A DNA stretch of 64,000 nt from Streptomyces spinosus. GTDB taxonomy: Bacteria > Actinomycetota > Actinomycetes > Streptomycetales > Streptomycetaceae. Below the pieces are notes generated by a model that was given only the letters and a program-made list of their open reading frames with translations, was not told where the DNA came from and searched no databases. The DNA lies in the NCBI RefSeq assembly GCF_020400655.1, contig NZ_JAINRC010000011.1, positions 285,328 to 349,327 of the forward strand, written 5' to 3'. Numbering within the stretch: the stretch's first letter is position 1; every line of letters begins with the position of its first letter. The position numbers and the translations under genes were made by a program. This document shows, in pieces, positions 8,683 to 17,604 of this stretch.

Positions 8683-9022
8683 GTGCTCTCCCCTACGGCT
8701 TGCCTGCGCGTTTCCTGCCGGAAGCATACGGGGGCCGTCGTCGGGCGATGGCGCCGAAGTCCGCGGGAGGAGCGCGGGCCCGGCCGTTCCCGGTACGGCG
8801 ACGGCGGTCGTGCGCGGGCGCCGGCCGGCGGTGCGGGCGGACAGGGGCCCGCGAGGAGCCGTAGTCCCGGATTCCGCGGCGACCGCACGGGCGCCGGCGG
8901 GCGGCGGGACGTCAGCTTCGGTACGACGCGTCGCCCGGTGGGGGCATGCGGTCACCCGTACGGGGCACCGGATGCGGCGTCCCCGGTGCCAAGCCGGCCG
9001 CGGGCCCAGCAGAGTTGCGCGG
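8683..9022. other. Intergenic region between the oxidoreductase and lipoprotein genes
   Basis: 340 bases between divergent genes. Open frames cross it on both strands, but they are arginine- and proline-rich, lack family features and have no ribosome-binding sites. It must contain both promoters, although no convincing -35/-10 pair was found. Confidence 0.6.
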
Positions 9023-9502
9023 GTGCATCGAACGACGACCACCGCAGCGCTTCTGGTCACCGTGGCCGTCACGGCCCTCTCCGGCTGTGTGACGGTGCGG
9101 CACGCGGAGCCGGCGGCGCCGCCGCCGGACAGCGCGCCCTCGCAGCCCGCGGTGCCCCGGCCGGACGGCAGCCCGGAGCCCCGGGTGGTGCAGGCACCGG
9201 TCCGCGAGGCGCTGGAGAGGACCGGCCCGTCCCGGCGTCCGGAGCGCTCCGCGCCGCCCGCCCGGCACCCGGCTCCGGCCGCGCCCGAGGTCACCCGCCG
9301 CCCGCCGGCCCCGCCCGGGCCCCCGCTCCCGGCCCCCTCCCGCCGGCCGCACACCCCCGCGTCCCTCCCACCCCCGGCGGTGACCGGTCCTTGGGACGTC
9401 TGCGCCCTGGGCAGGACATACGGCGGCTGGCAGCGGGACAGTCCGCAAGCGCGGATCTGCGCACAGGCCTACGGCCGCCGGCCGGCGCCCCGAACGCGGT
9501 GA
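9023..9502 (+). CDS. Small proline-rich secreted lipoprotein
   Basis: 159 residues from GTG 9023. The signal peptide HRTTTTAALLVTVAVTALSGC ends in an LSGC lipobox with Cys22, so the protein should be lipid-anchored on the outer face of the membrane. The middle (about 70-125) is a disordered Pro/Arg/Ala stretch. The last 35 residues are different, with paired cysteines (WDVCALGRTYGGWQ and ARICAQAYG) that could form a small disulfide-bonded module. Homologs I recall in Streptomyces share that final Cys module. Function unknown. The start is inferred from the signal peptide; there is no strong Shine-Dalgarno sequence. Confidence 0.75.
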   Translation: MHRTTTTAALLVTVAVTALSGCVTVRHAEPAAPPPDSAPSQPAVPRPDGSPEPRVVQAPVREALERTGPSRRPERSAPPARHPAPAAPEVTRRPPAPPGPPLPAPSRRPHTPASLPPPAVTGPWDVCALGRTYGGWQRDSPQARICAQAYGRRPAPRTR

Positions 9503-9613
9503 ACCCCGCCCTGGCGCCGGCCCTCCCCAGGCCCTGTCGTCGAGGTCCCGTCTCCGCCCGGAGGGCGGGCCGCGCGGCGTCGGGTGCGTGCCCTGGCCTC
9601 GTACCGGATGTAG

Positions 9614-10126
9614 CTAGCCCTGACGTGGTGGTTGCCAGCCCTCGTCGCCCAGGGGGCCGTCCTCCCCCAGCCGCAGTGCCAGACGGCTGATCTCGGACCG
9701 GACGCCCGCGCCGTAGCCGTCGTCGGCGAGGCAGCGCGCGGCGCTGCGCGCCCGGCGCAGATGGCTGCGGGCGGCCTCGGCGCGGCCCAGCTTGGCGTAG
9801 TCGGCGGCCAGGTTGAGGTGCAGGGAGGGGAAGAAGCCGCGCACGCTCGCCGGGTCCGCGCCCAGGCGGCCGTCGGCGATCTCCTCCGCGGCCGACAGTG
9901 CCCGCAGGTCCCAGGCGAGTTCGTCCGCCGGGTCGTCCTGGGTGTCGGCGAGGTAGTGGGCCAGGGTGCAGCGGTGCAGCGGGTCGCCGTCCTCGCCGAC
10001 CTCCGCCCACAGATGCAGGAGGCGGCTGCGGGCCTCTTCGCGGTCGCCTCCGTGGTGCAGCATCACGACCTGCCCGATCCGCGTCGGCACGGCGTCCGGC
10101 GCCGCCTGTTCCTGTCGCTCCGCCAC
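9614..10126 (-). CDS. TPR-like hypothetical protein
   Basis: 170 residues from GTG 10126, five bases after GGAGGG; an in-frame TTG at 10150 is the alternative. The sequence is helical with tetratricopeptide-like pairs: REEARSRLLHLWAEVGEDGDPLHRCTLAHYLAD, LAWDLRALSAAEEIADGR, FFPSLHLNLAADYAKLGRAEAA and RSHLRRARSAARCLADDGYG. No catalytic residue pattern is seen. A protein-interaction role is inferred. It is codirectional with, and downstream of, ung by about 160 bases. Confidence 0.75.
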   Translation of the reverse strand: MAERQEQAAPDAVPTRIGQVVMLHHGGDREEARSRLLHLWAEVGEDGDPLHRCTLAHYLADTQDDPADELAWDLRALSAAEEIADGRLGADPASVRGFFPSLHLNLAADYAKLGRAEAARSHLRRARSAARCLADDGYGAGVRSEISRLALRLGEDGPLGDEGWQPPRQG

Positions 10127-10289
10127 GGGGTCCCTCCGGGCCGTCGGCAATGGTCCGCTGCTGACGCTAACCGGCGCGCAGCGGATTCCCGGACAGGCGG
10201 CGCCGTCGTGCCGACGGCCGGTGGGCGACCGCGGGCCCGCGGTGGCCGGTCGTGGGCCCGCCGCGCGTTGCCCCCGGCCCCGGCCGCCG

Positions 10290-10973
10290 TCAGCCCAGGT
10301 TCGGGATGCGCCAGTCGACCGGCTCGTGCCCCTGCGCGGCGATCGCCTCGTTGATCTGCGTGAACGGACGGGAGCCGAAGAACTTCTTCGCGGACAGCGG
10401 CGAGGGGTGCGCGCCCTTGACCACGACGTGCCGGGTCTCGTCGATCAGCGGGAGCTTCTTCTGCGCGTAGTTGCCCCACAGGACGAAGACGGCCGGGTCG
10501 GGCCGGGAGGCCACCGCTCGGATCACCGCGTCCGTGAACTTCTCCCAGCCCTTGCCCTTGTGCGAGTTGGCCTCGCCGGCCCGGACCGTGAGGACCGCGT
10601 TGAGCAGCAGCACGCCCTGGCGGGCCCACGGCATCAGGTAGCCGTTGTCGGGGACGGGCAGGCCCAGCTCCTCCTGCATCTCCTTGTAGATGTTCCGCAG
10701 GGAGGGCGGGGTCTTCACACCGGGCCGGACCGAGAAGCACAGACCGTGGCCCTGGCCCTCGCCGTGGTACGGGTCCTGGCCGAGGATCAGGACCTTCACC
10801 CGCTCGTACGGCGTGGCGTCCAGCGCGGCGAAGACCTCCTCGCGCGGCGGGTAGACCGGTCCCCTCGCCCGCTCCTCCTCGACGAACTCGGTCAGCTCCT
10901 TGAAGTAGGGCTGCTGAAGCTCGTCGCCCAGAACCCCGCGCCAGGACTCGGGCAGCATGGCGATGTCGGTCAC
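10290..10973 (-). CDS. ung: Uracil-DNA glycosylase, family 1
   Basis: 227 residues; removes uracil from DNA and starts base excision repair. The water-activating loop GQDPYHG (Asp67, His70) and the minor-groove loop HPSPLS near residue 190 are intact, with LLLNAVLTVRAGEANSHKGKGWE between them. Length and motifs are those of a standard Ung. The start is GTG 10973 with GTGAGGA seven bases upstream. Replication of very GC-rich DNA makes cytosine deamination repair important. Confidence 0.97.
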   Translation of the reverse strand: MTDIAMLPESWRGVLGDELQQPYFKELTEFVEEERARGPVYPPREEVFAALDATPYERVKVLILGQDPYHGEGQGHGLCFSVRPGVKTPPSLRNIYKEMQEELGLPVPDNGYLMPWARQGVLLLNAVLTVRAGEANSHKGKGWEKFTDAVIRAVASRPDPAVFVLWGNYAQKKLPLIDETRHVVVKGAHPSPLSAKKFFGSRPFTQINEAIAAQGHEPVDWRIPNLG

Positions 10974-11093
10974 GTCAACGTCCTCACGATGTCGATCAAC
11001 TACGGCGTGCGGTCACTTCCAGGTCTGAGAACCTACAGGCGACCACTGACAACCGGTGCCGCGAGGGCCGTCCGCGGGGCCCGGCAGCCGGGC

Positions 11094-12671
11094 TCACCAG
11101 CTGGTCTTGCGGTGCAGCATCCACATCATCATGATCGTCGAGGGGTCCAGGGCCTGCTCGCCGCCGGAGATGTCCACGCTGGCCGCGAGGAACTGCCGGC
11201 CTTGCCACAGCGGGATCAGCCGGGCGTCGTCCACCATGATCCGCTGGGCCGCCTCCACGTCCTTGACGGTCTGGGCGCGGTCGCTCTCCGCGCGCGCGTG
11301 GGGCAGCAGCCGGCCGGTGATCTCCTTGGCCGGGTAGGGCGTGCCGAGCGCGTTGTGCTCGCCGACGAACGGGGCGATGAAGTTGTCGGCGTCCGGGAAG
11401 TCGGGGAACCAGCCGCGTCCGAACACCGGGTACTCGCCGTTCTGGTAGCCGACCACGTAGCTCTTCCAGGGGCGGCTCCTGAGGGTGATGCTGAACAGGC
11501 CCGAGCCGTCCAGCTGCCGCTTCAGCTCCCGGAACATCAGGGCCGTCTCGGAGCCGTAGCGGTCGGTGGTGTACCAGAGGGTGAGCGGGACGGGCCGGGT
11601 GATGCCGGCGTCGGAGAGGATCGCGCGGGCCTTGGCGACGCTCGGTTCGCCGTAGTCGTCGAAGAACGGGGTGGCGTGGCCGGTCAGCCCCTTGGGGACC
11701 ATCGAGTACAGCGGGTCGACCGTGTCCTTGTAGACCTTGTGCGCGATGGCGCCCCGGTCCACGATCTGGGCGATGGCCTTGCGCACGGCGGGCTGCCTGG
11801 CCCAGGGGTCCTTGGGGTTGAACACCAGGTAGCTGATGTCGGTGCCGGCTCCGTCGACCAGTTGCAGGTCCTCGCTGTCGTGTTCCTGGAGGGCGAGGAT
11901 GTCGTCGGCGGCGAGGCCGCGGTAGGTGACGTCGATCTGCTTGTCCCGCAGCGCCTTGACCATGCCGGCGGAGTCCTTGAAGTAGCGGATGGTCACCGCG
12001 TCGTTCTGCCGTTTGGCGAAGCCCTGGTACTTGTCGTTGCGCACCAGGACGGCCTTGCCGCCCTCCTCGTAGGACTGGAGCCGGTACGGGCCGGAGCCGT
12101 GGACCGTGGCGTCCTTGCGCAGGGAGTTGGCGGGGTAGTCGTCCGGGTCGACGATCGACATGGCAGGTGTGGCCAGCACGAACGGGAAGGTCGCGTCGGG
12201 CTGGTTGAGGTGGAAGACGATCTCGCGGTCGCCGTTGGCCCGGACGCGGTCCAGGCTGCCGAGCAGTCCGGCGGGACCGCCGGGGGCGTCGATGGTGCGG
12301 ATGCGGTCGATGGAGTGCCGGACGGCCTCGGCGGTCAGCGGGTCGCCGTCGGCGAACGTCAGGCCGGGGCGCAGCCTGCAGCGGTAGGTGCGGCTCGTGG
12401 AGTCGGTGAAGGAGCAGCTCTCGGCGGCGTCGGGCTGGGGGGTGGTGGCGCCGTTCGGGTAGGCGAGGAGCGTCTGGAAGATGTTCCGGTACAGCTCCCA
12501 GGAACCGTCCCAGGCGCCGGCCGGGTCCAGGGTGCTGGGGGCGCTGGTGGTACCCACGACGATCGGACCCTGGCTGTCGGGGTCGCCGTCGGACAGCAGA
12601 GTGCATCCGGCCACCAGCGATATGGACGCGATCGCCGCGACTCTCCGCAGGAATCGGTTCCGGTTGAACAC
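11094..12671 (-). CDS. ABC-transporter solute-binding lipoprotein, peptide/nickel type (family 5)
   Basis: 525 residues. The N-terminus FNRNRFLRRVAAIASISLVAGC is a lipoprotein signal with Cys23 in VAGC. The family-5 features follow: PIVVGTTSAPSTLDPAGAWD, YRNIFQTLLAY, LRPGLTFADGDPLTAEAVRHSIDRI and near the end a RLIPLWQGRQFL segment. The start chosen is GTG 12671 because GAGGAG sits seven bases before it; GTG 12677 is two codons longer. No permease or ATPase gene is adjacent, so it is an orphan receptor or uses a distant transporter. Ligand unknown, probably oligopeptides. Confidence 0.92.
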   Translation of the reverse strand: MFNRNRFLRRVAAIASISLVAGCTLLSDGDPDSQGPIVVGTTSAPSTLDPAGAWDGSWELYRNIFQTLLAYPNGATTPQPDAAESCSFTDSTSRTYRCRLRPGLTFADGDPLTAEAVRHSIDRIRTIDAPGGPAGLLGSLDRVRANGDREIVFHLNQPDATFPFVLATPAMSIVDPDDYPANSLRKDATVHGSGPYRLQSYEEGGKAVLVRNDKYQGFAKRQNDAVTIRYFKDSAGMVKALRDKQIDVTYRGLAADDILALQEHDSEDLQLVDGAGTDISYLVFNPKDPWARQPAVRKAIAQIVDRGAIAHKVYKDTVDPLYSMVPKGLTGHATPFFDDYGEPSVAKARAILSDAGITRPVPLTLWYTTDRYGSETALMFRELKRQLDGSGLFSITLRSRPWKSYVVGYQNGEYPVFGRGWFPDFPDADNFIAPFVGEHNALGTPYPAKEITGRLLPHARAESDRAQTVKDVEAAQRIMVDDARLIPLWQGRQFLAASVDISGGEQALDPSTIMMMWMLHRKTSW

Positions 12672-12864
12672 GCGCACGCTCCTCGATCTGCCGTACCAAG
12701 GGTCGGCAGACCATACCGCAGCGTTCGGGGCCCTGAACCTGCCCGATTTCAGGCCGTGTTGATCGACTGAGCGGTGACGACGTTGTCATTCCGCTGTGCG
12801 GACGCCGTACGGCCTCCCGGGCGCCGATCCGTCCGAAAATCGACGCCCGGAAGAGATGCGCGGC

Positions 12865-13626
12865 TCAGCCCACGCCGGCGTTGAGGAAGATGCCGCCGTC
12901 CACGACGAGGGTCTGACCGGTGATCCAGTCGGACTGCTCGGAGGTGAGGAACGCGGCGGCCCCGCCGATGTCGGAGGGCACACCGAGCCGGCCGAGCGGG
13001 TAGGCCGCGGCCGCCTCCTCCTCGCGGTTCTCGTACAGGGCCTGGGCGAACTTGGTCTTCACGACGGCCGGGGCGATCGCGTTGACCCGCACCCTGGGCG
13101 CGAACTCGTGCGCGAGCTGCTGTGTCAGGTTGATCATCGCGGCCTTGCTGACGCCGTAGGCGCCGATGAAGGGCGAGGGCGCGAGGCCCGCGATGGAGGC
13201 GATGTTGACGATCGCGCCGCCGTTGTCCTTCTGCCAGGCGTGCCAGGTCTTCTGGGCGAAGCCGAGCGCGGAGATCACGTTGGTCTCGAAGACCTTGCGG
13301 GCGACGTTCAGGTCGAGGTCGGCGATCGGGCCGAACACCGGGTTGGTGCCCGCGTTGTTGACGAGGAAGTCGACCCGGCCGAAGGCCTCCATGGTGCGGT
13401 CGACGACCTCGCTCTGGTGGTCGAGGTCGTGGGCCTTGCCTGCGACGCCGATGACGCGCTCGGCGCCGAGCTTCTCGACGGCCTCCTTCAGGGCGTCCTC
13501 GCCCCGGCCGGTGATGCACACGCGGTCGCCGCGCGCGATCAGCGCCTCGGCGACGCCGTAGCCGATACCGCGGCTGGCGCCGGTGACGATCGCGACCCTG
13601 CCGGAGGGCTCCGGGAGTTCAGTCAT
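12865..13626 (-). CDS. SDR-family oxidoreductase, first of a tandem pair
   Basis: 253 residues, classical short-chain dehydrogenase. TGASRGIG lies at 15-22, NNAG at 90-93, and the catalytic Ser144, Tyr157 and Lys161 (YGVSK) are present. The C-terminal SDWITGQTLVVDGG is typical of FabG-like enzymes. The usual reaction is NADPH-dependent reduction of a 3-keto group. It lies 21 bases downstream of a second, better FabG match and is surely cotranscribed with it. The pair may be acyl-chain reductases outside the main fatty-acid cluster; the true substrate is not known. Confidence 0.92.
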   Translation of the reverse strand: MTELPEPSGRVAIVTGASRGIGYGVAEALIARGDRVCITGRGEDALKEAVEKLGAERVIGVAGKAHDLDHQSEVVDRTMEAFGRVDFLVNNAGTNPVFGPIADLDLNVARKVFETNVISALGFAQKTWHAWQKDNGGAIVNIASIAGLAPSPFIGAYGVSKAAMINLTQQLAHEFAPRVRVNAIAPAVVKTKFAQALYENREEEAAAAYPLGRLGVPSDIGGAAAFLTSEQSDWITGQTLVVDGGIFLNAGVG

Positions 13627-13647
13627 GTCCGTGTTACCCCTGGATCC

Positions 13648-14409
13648 TTAGTTGAGTGGTCCGCCGGCGACGTACAGCACCTGGCCCGAGACGAAGCCGG
13701 CCGCCTCGCCGGTGAAGAACGCGATGGCGTTGGCGATGTCCTCGGGCTCACCGACGCGCTGCACCGGGATCTGGGTGGCGGCGGCCTTCTTGAAGTCGTC
13801 GAAGCCCATGCCGACCCGGTCGGCGGTGGCCTTGGTCATCTCGGTGGCGATGAAGCCGGGGGCGACGGCGTTGGCGGTGATGCCGAACTTGCCCAGCTCG
13901 ATGGCGAGGGTCTTGGTGAAGCCCTGCAGACCCGCCTTGGCGGCCGAGTAGTTGACCTGACCGCGGTTGCCGAGCGCCGAGGAGGAGGAGAGGTTGACGA
14001 CGCGGCCCCAGCCGGCGTCGACCATGTGCTTCTGGACGGCCTTGGTCATCAGGAACGAGCCGCGCAGGTGCACGTTCATGACCGTGTCCCAGTCGGAGGC
14101 GCTCATCTTGAACAGCAGGTTGTCGCGCAGCACGCCCGCGTTGTTGACCAGGATCGTCGGGGCGCCCAGCTCCTCCACGATCCGGGCGACGGCCGCCTCG
14201 ACCTGCGCCTCGTCGGAGACGTCCGCGCCGACCGCGACGGCCTTGCCGCCGGCCGCGGTGATCTTCTCGACGGTGTCCTTGCAGGCGGCCTCGTCCAGGT
14301 CGATCACGGCGACCGCGCGGCCCTCGGCCGCCAGTCGTACGGCGGTTGCGGCGCCGATGCCGCGCGCCGCGCCGGTGACGACCGCGACCCGCTGTTCAGT
14401 GGTGGACAT
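13648..14409 (-). CDS. fabG: FabG-like 3-oxoacyl-ACP reductase (SDR), second of a tandem pair
   Basis: 253 residues from ATG 14409 with GAGGAG eight bases upstream. TGAARGIG at 12-19, NNAG at 89-92, SSSS around 141-144, Tyr154 and Lys158 form the active site. The ending GFVSGQVLYVAGGPLN is the FabG signature. It probably reduces 3-oxoacyl thioesters with NADPH. Two neighbouring paralogs suggest old duplication and divergence: the first gene keeps the fold but differs in the substrate loop. Confidence 0.92.
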   Translation of the reverse strand: MSTTEQRVAVVTGAARGIGAATAVRLAAEGRAVAVIDLDEAACKDTVEKITAAGGKAVAVGADVSDEAQVEAAVARIVEELGAPTILVNNAGVLRDNLLFKMSASDWDTVMNVHLRGSFLMTKAVQKHMVDAGWGRVVNLSSSSALGNRGQVNYSAAKAGLQGFTKTLAIELGKFGITANAVAPGFIATEMTKATADRVGMGFDDFKKAAATQIPVQRVGEPEDIANAIAFFTGEAAGFVSGQVLYVAGGPLN

Positions 14410-14557
14410 TGCTGTGTCTCCTCGCCCTTGAGAGAACCTGTCGGGTCCTCGGAGAGGACCCCCTGGTGCGGTGAGCGACCGCTTAGTACCTTCAGCACCC
14501 GTGACGCTAGAAGCACTGGCACCCGGTGTCAACGGCACGTCGGCCCGGTGTGATCCA

Positions 14558-15007
14558 TTACCTCACCAGGAGGTCCAGCAACCGCTCCGTCTCGGCCGCC
14601 GGGTCAACCGTCAGACCGGTGTGCACCGGGCCGGGCTGGACCACGGTGGAACGGGGCGCGATCACCCACCGGTAGCGGCGCCCCGCGTCGTCGCCCGCCG
14701 CCTGCCCGGCCTGGTCGCCGCCCGCGCAGTGCCGCTCGATCGCACGCAGCGCGGCGCGCACCCCGGGGACGTCGGCGGCCGGGTCCAGCGCGAGCAGCCG
14801 GGCCTCGTCCAGATGGGTGGCGGCACCGACGTAGCCCCGGGCGCGGCAGTACACGACCACGCCCGCGTTGATGCACTCCCCGCGCTCCACCCGGGGCACG
14901 ACCCGCAGCAGCGCGTACTCGAACACGTCCCGGTCGCCGCCCTGGCCCGCCCGGGTGATGTGCCGCTCGGTCACATGGCCGGCCATGTGGATGTGGCGCT
15001 CGCTCAC
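14558..15007 (-). CDS. DUF3037 family protein
   Basis: 149 residues from GTG 15007. The DUF3037 core reads EYALLRVVPRVERGECINAGVVVYC, then RARGYVGAATHLDEARLLALDP and a C-terminal DPAAETERLLDLLVR. The start overlaps the stop of the upstream HipA-like gene by four bases (GTGA), implying translational coupling. The biochemical role of DUF3037 is unknown; its frequent pairing with HipA-like kinases suggests it is the substrate, antidote or regulator of that kinase. The first 15 residues (two ERHI repeats) look non-domain, and a later start is possible. Confidence 0.85.
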   Translation of the reverse strand: MSERHIHMAGHVTERHITRAGQGGDRDVFEYALLRVVPRVERGECINAGVVVYCRARGYVGAATHLDEARLLALDPAADVPGVRAALRAIERHCAGGDQAGQAAGDDAGRRYRWVIAPRSTVVQPGPVHTGLTVDPAAETERLLDLLVR

Positions 15008-15804
15008 TTGCCCTCCCCCGTTACGGATCCGCTGGTGGTGCCGATGCCGGTGATCCGCCCGGCGATGACGGCCGCCCGCGCGAGCAGCGGCCGAGCGTAG
15101 GCCCGGCGCAGGTCGTCCGGTGTGCCGAAGCCGGGCTCGCCGTCGAGCCAGACGTCGGGGATCTCGGCGGTGACCTCGGCCAGCAGGTCCTCGGTGACCC
15201 GGGGGGCCAGCTCGGCCGCGGCGGCCGTGACGTCCGGGGCGAAACCGGCGAGGGCGTGGTCCGAGGCGTCGTAGGGACGGGCCGCCGAGGCCTCGGCGCC
15301 GGGCCAGTTGTGGTGCCAGATCATGGTGGCGCCGTGGTCGATGAGCCACAGTTCGCCCCGGTGCACGAGCAGGTTGGGGTTGCGCCAGGACCGGTCGACG
15401 TTGTTGATCAGGGCGTCGAACCAGACGATCCGGCCGGCCTCCTCGGGGCTCACCGGGAAGGCGAGCGGGTCGTAGCCGAGGGCGCCGGACAGGAAGTCCA
15501 TGCCGAGGTTGGTGCCGCCACTGCCCCGGAGCAGGTCCTGTACCTGCTGCTCGGGCTCGCCGAGCCCGAGGACCGGGTCCAGGTGGACGGTGACCAGGCG
15601 GGGCATGCGGAAGCCGAGGCGCCGGGCGAGTTCGCCGCACACCACCTCGGCGACCAGCGTCTTGCGGCCCTGTCCGGCACCGGCGAACTTCATGACGTAC
15701 GTGCCGAAGTCGTCGGCCTCGACGAGCCCCGGCAGCGAACCCCCTTCACGCAACGGCGTGATGTAGCGGGTCGCGGTGACCTTCTTCAGCACTTCCCGGG
15801 CCAT
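15004..15804 (-). CDS. HipA-like kinase family protein
   Basis: 266 residues from ATG 15804. The sequence has the stripped-down HipA/PI-kinase-like core: TYVMKFAGAGQGRKTLVAEVVCGELARRLG with the ATP-site lysine, DALINNVDRSWRNPNLLV as the catalytic loop (Asp, Arg, two Asn), and ELWLIDHGATM as the metal-binding motif. It lacks the HipA N-terminal subdomain and any HipB partner. HipA itself phosphorylates glutamyl-tRNA synthetase and causes persistence; the target here is unknown. It is coupled to the DUF3037 gene by a four-base overlap. Confidence 0.85.
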   Translation of the reverse strand: MAREVLKKVTATRYITPLREGGSLPGLVEADDFGTYVMKFAGAGQGRKTLVAEVVCGELARRLGFRMPRLVTVHLDPVLGLGEPEQQVQDLLRGSGGTNLGMDFLSGALGYDPLAFPVSPEEAGRIVWFDALINNVDRSWRNPNLLVHRGELWLIDHGATMIWHHNWPGAEASAARPYDASDHALAGFAPDVTAAAAELAPRVTEDLLAEVTAEIPDVWLDGEPGFGTPDDLRRAYARPLLARAAVIAGRITGIGTTSGSVTGEGK

Positions 15805-15925
15805 CCATCTCTTCAGCCTCCGGCATGAAGAGAGCATAGTAACCGAGAGTGATCGTGGACGCGGAGGGCCCGGGTCACGGCTCCGGCGCCGCCCCGCGAC
15901 GCGGGGATTCCGGACGGCGGGGGCC

Positions 15926-16900
15926 TCAGGTCTCGTCCCGCAGCCTCCGCCAGGCGCGGGTGCGGTGCAGTACGTAGAGGGAGACGAGCAGGACGGCCGC
16001 CTGAAGCCCTATGGCCAGCAGCCAGAAGACCACCCTGCTCTCCAACTCGTCGGTCATGAAGGCGAAGTTCATGCCGAAGAAGCCCGTCAGGAACGACAGC
16101 GGCAGGAAGATCACCGACACGATGGCCAACCGGTTGATCACACCGTTCTGTTCGCCCGCGACCAGGGACCCGTAACTGGCGAAGGCCCGGCGGGTGGCCT
16201 CCTGCGAGGACTCGATGTCCGCGAGGACCAGTCGGGCCGCGCGCTGGAACTCCTGGGCGAGCCGTTGCCGCTCCACCGGGAAGTCGCTGCTCATCATCCT
16301 GCGGGTGATCATCTCCTCGACCACCTGGAGGTACGGCAGCAGCGAGTGGTGCAGCAGGGCGGCTCGGCGGCGCAGGTGGGACAGGCGGTAGATCTGCTCG
16401 GGACGCCGCTGCGCGAACATGTCGTCCTCCAGCTCCTCCGCCTGGAGCAGGGCGGCGACCGCGGCACGGCGGAACGTCGCCAGCGCCTCCTGGAGCACCA
16501 GGAACAGCGTGGCCACGGCATCGTGCGGATTCTCCCGCCGCAGGTGCGCGGTCAGCTCCTCCGCGAAACGGGCCCGGCCCCGGTGGGAGACGACCAGGTA
16601 GCGTTCACCGGCCAGGACGTGGAGATGGGCGATCCGGCCGCCCTGGACCACCGGAACGACGAAACCGGCGAGGTCGCCCAGGAACTCGGCCCGCGCGGAC
16701 TCCCCTTTCCGGCCGAACCACGCCAGTTCCCTCGCGTCCAGGCCGAGCCGGTGGGCCAGTGACTCGTCCGCCGGGCCCTCCTCCGCGGGCTGCTCGACGT
16801 CGAGCAGCAGGAAGGGGTCGAGGGCGAGCCGCCGACGCGCCTCCGCCACGGAGAGGCGCGTGGTGTCCGCCTCCGGCATCGACACCGTCCGTATGATCAT
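15926..16900 (-). CDS. CorA-like magnesium/divalent cation transporter
   Basis: 324 residues. A cytoplasmic alpha/beta domain is followed by a long helix (residues 150-250, rich in Glu, Arg and Leu) and two C-terminal membrane segments. The pore motif is GMN at 276-278 in FLTGFFGMNFAF. The acidic residues after the motif (TDELES) are consistent with an ion-selectivity loop. It probably acts as a pentamer for Mg2+ or Zn2+ movement. The ATG start follows GAGAGG by three bases. It stands alone. Confidence 0.92.
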   Translation of the reverse strand: MIIRTVSMPEADTTRLSVAEARRRLALDPFLLLDVEQPAEEGPADESLAHRLGLDARELAWFGRKGESARAEFLGDLAGFVVPVVQGGRIAHLHVLAGERYLVVSHRGRARFAEELTAHLRRENPHDAVATLFLVLQEALATFRRAAVAALLQAEELEDDMFAQRRPEQIYRLSHLRRRAALLHHSLLPYLQVVEEMITRRMMSSDFPVERQRLAQEFQRAARLVLADIESSQEATRRAFASYGSLVAGEQNGVINRLAIVSVIFLPLSFLTGFFGMNFAFMTDELESRVVFWLLAIGLQAAVLLVSLYVLHRTRAWRRLRDET

Positions 16901-16943
16901 CGCCCTCTCCGCGGTCCTCGCCGGCGCCCCGGGCGCCCGGCCC

Positions 16944-17369
16944 TCAGTCGAACGTGCCGGACGCGCCTTGCCGCCCCACGCACAGGGCCCAGATGACGAA
17001 CGCGGAGAAGGCCATCAGAACGATCGACCAGACCGGGTAGTACGGCAGGGAGAGGAAGTTGGCGATGATGACCAGCGAGGCGATGGCCACTCCGGCGACG
17101 CGGGCCCACAGGGCGCCCCCGAGGAGACCGAAGCCGACCAGCAGCGCGACGGCGCCGAGGATGACATGGATCCAGCCCCAGCCCGTGAGGTCGAACCGGA
17201 AGACGTAGCTGCGCGTCGCGAGGAACACGTCGTCGTGCGCGATCGCCATGATGCCGCGGAAGACGTCCAGCATCCCGGAGAGCAGGAGCATGACGGCGGC
17301 GAAGGCCGTGAGGCCGGTGGCCCATTGTTGTCTGGCGGTGGGTGTGGACGCGGTGGGTGCGGCGGGCAT
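16944..17369 (-). CDS. Four-helix membrane protein (DUF7144-type)
   Basis: 141 residues with four membrane segments: WATGLTAFAAVMLLLSGMLDVF, LTGWGWIHVILGAVALLVGFGLL, ARVAGVAIASLVIIANFLSLPYY and PVWSIVLMAFSAFVIWALCV. The FDLTGWGWIH and PYYPVWSI motifs are conserved in actinobacterial homologs I recall. Function unknown; related genes sit near stress-response functions. It is 43 bases upstream of the CorA-like gene's start in the same direction, so cotranscription is possible. Confidence 0.8.
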   Translation of the reverse strand: MPAAPTASTPTARQQWATGLTAFAAVMLLLSGMLDVFRGIMAIAHDDVFLATRSYVFRFDLTGWGWIHVILGAVALLVGFGLLGGALWARVAGVAIASLVIIANFLSLPYYPVWSIVLMAFSAFVIWALCVGRQGASGTFD

Positions 17370-17604
17370 CGTGCGACCTCGCTTCCGTGCGGTGCGCCGT
17401 GTCCGGCGCGCTGTGGCTCAGACGGTTCGCGCGTGCGCGTCACGGGCGGACTCGCGACCCCGTCACCCCCGCTCAGGGTGTCCACCCGGGCGGTGCGGCG
17501 GATGCTCTCCGCCTGCGTCCGGATCCGCGTCCGGCGGCCGTCCCGTAGGCCCAGCGTGCGCGGGGCGGGCCGCGGTCGCCTCACCCGGTACGGGTGAACG
17601 TCCG

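Noticed and set aside
9966..12770. 934-codon plus-strand frame across ung and the solute-binding lipoprotein gene
   Set aside because: It runs opposite two clear genes and the intergenic gap between them, with low-complexity composition.
15926..17369. CorA plus DUF7144 as a single two-gene transporter operon
   Set aside because: They are adjacent and codirectional, but nothing in sequence ties their functions; recorded as a possibility only.
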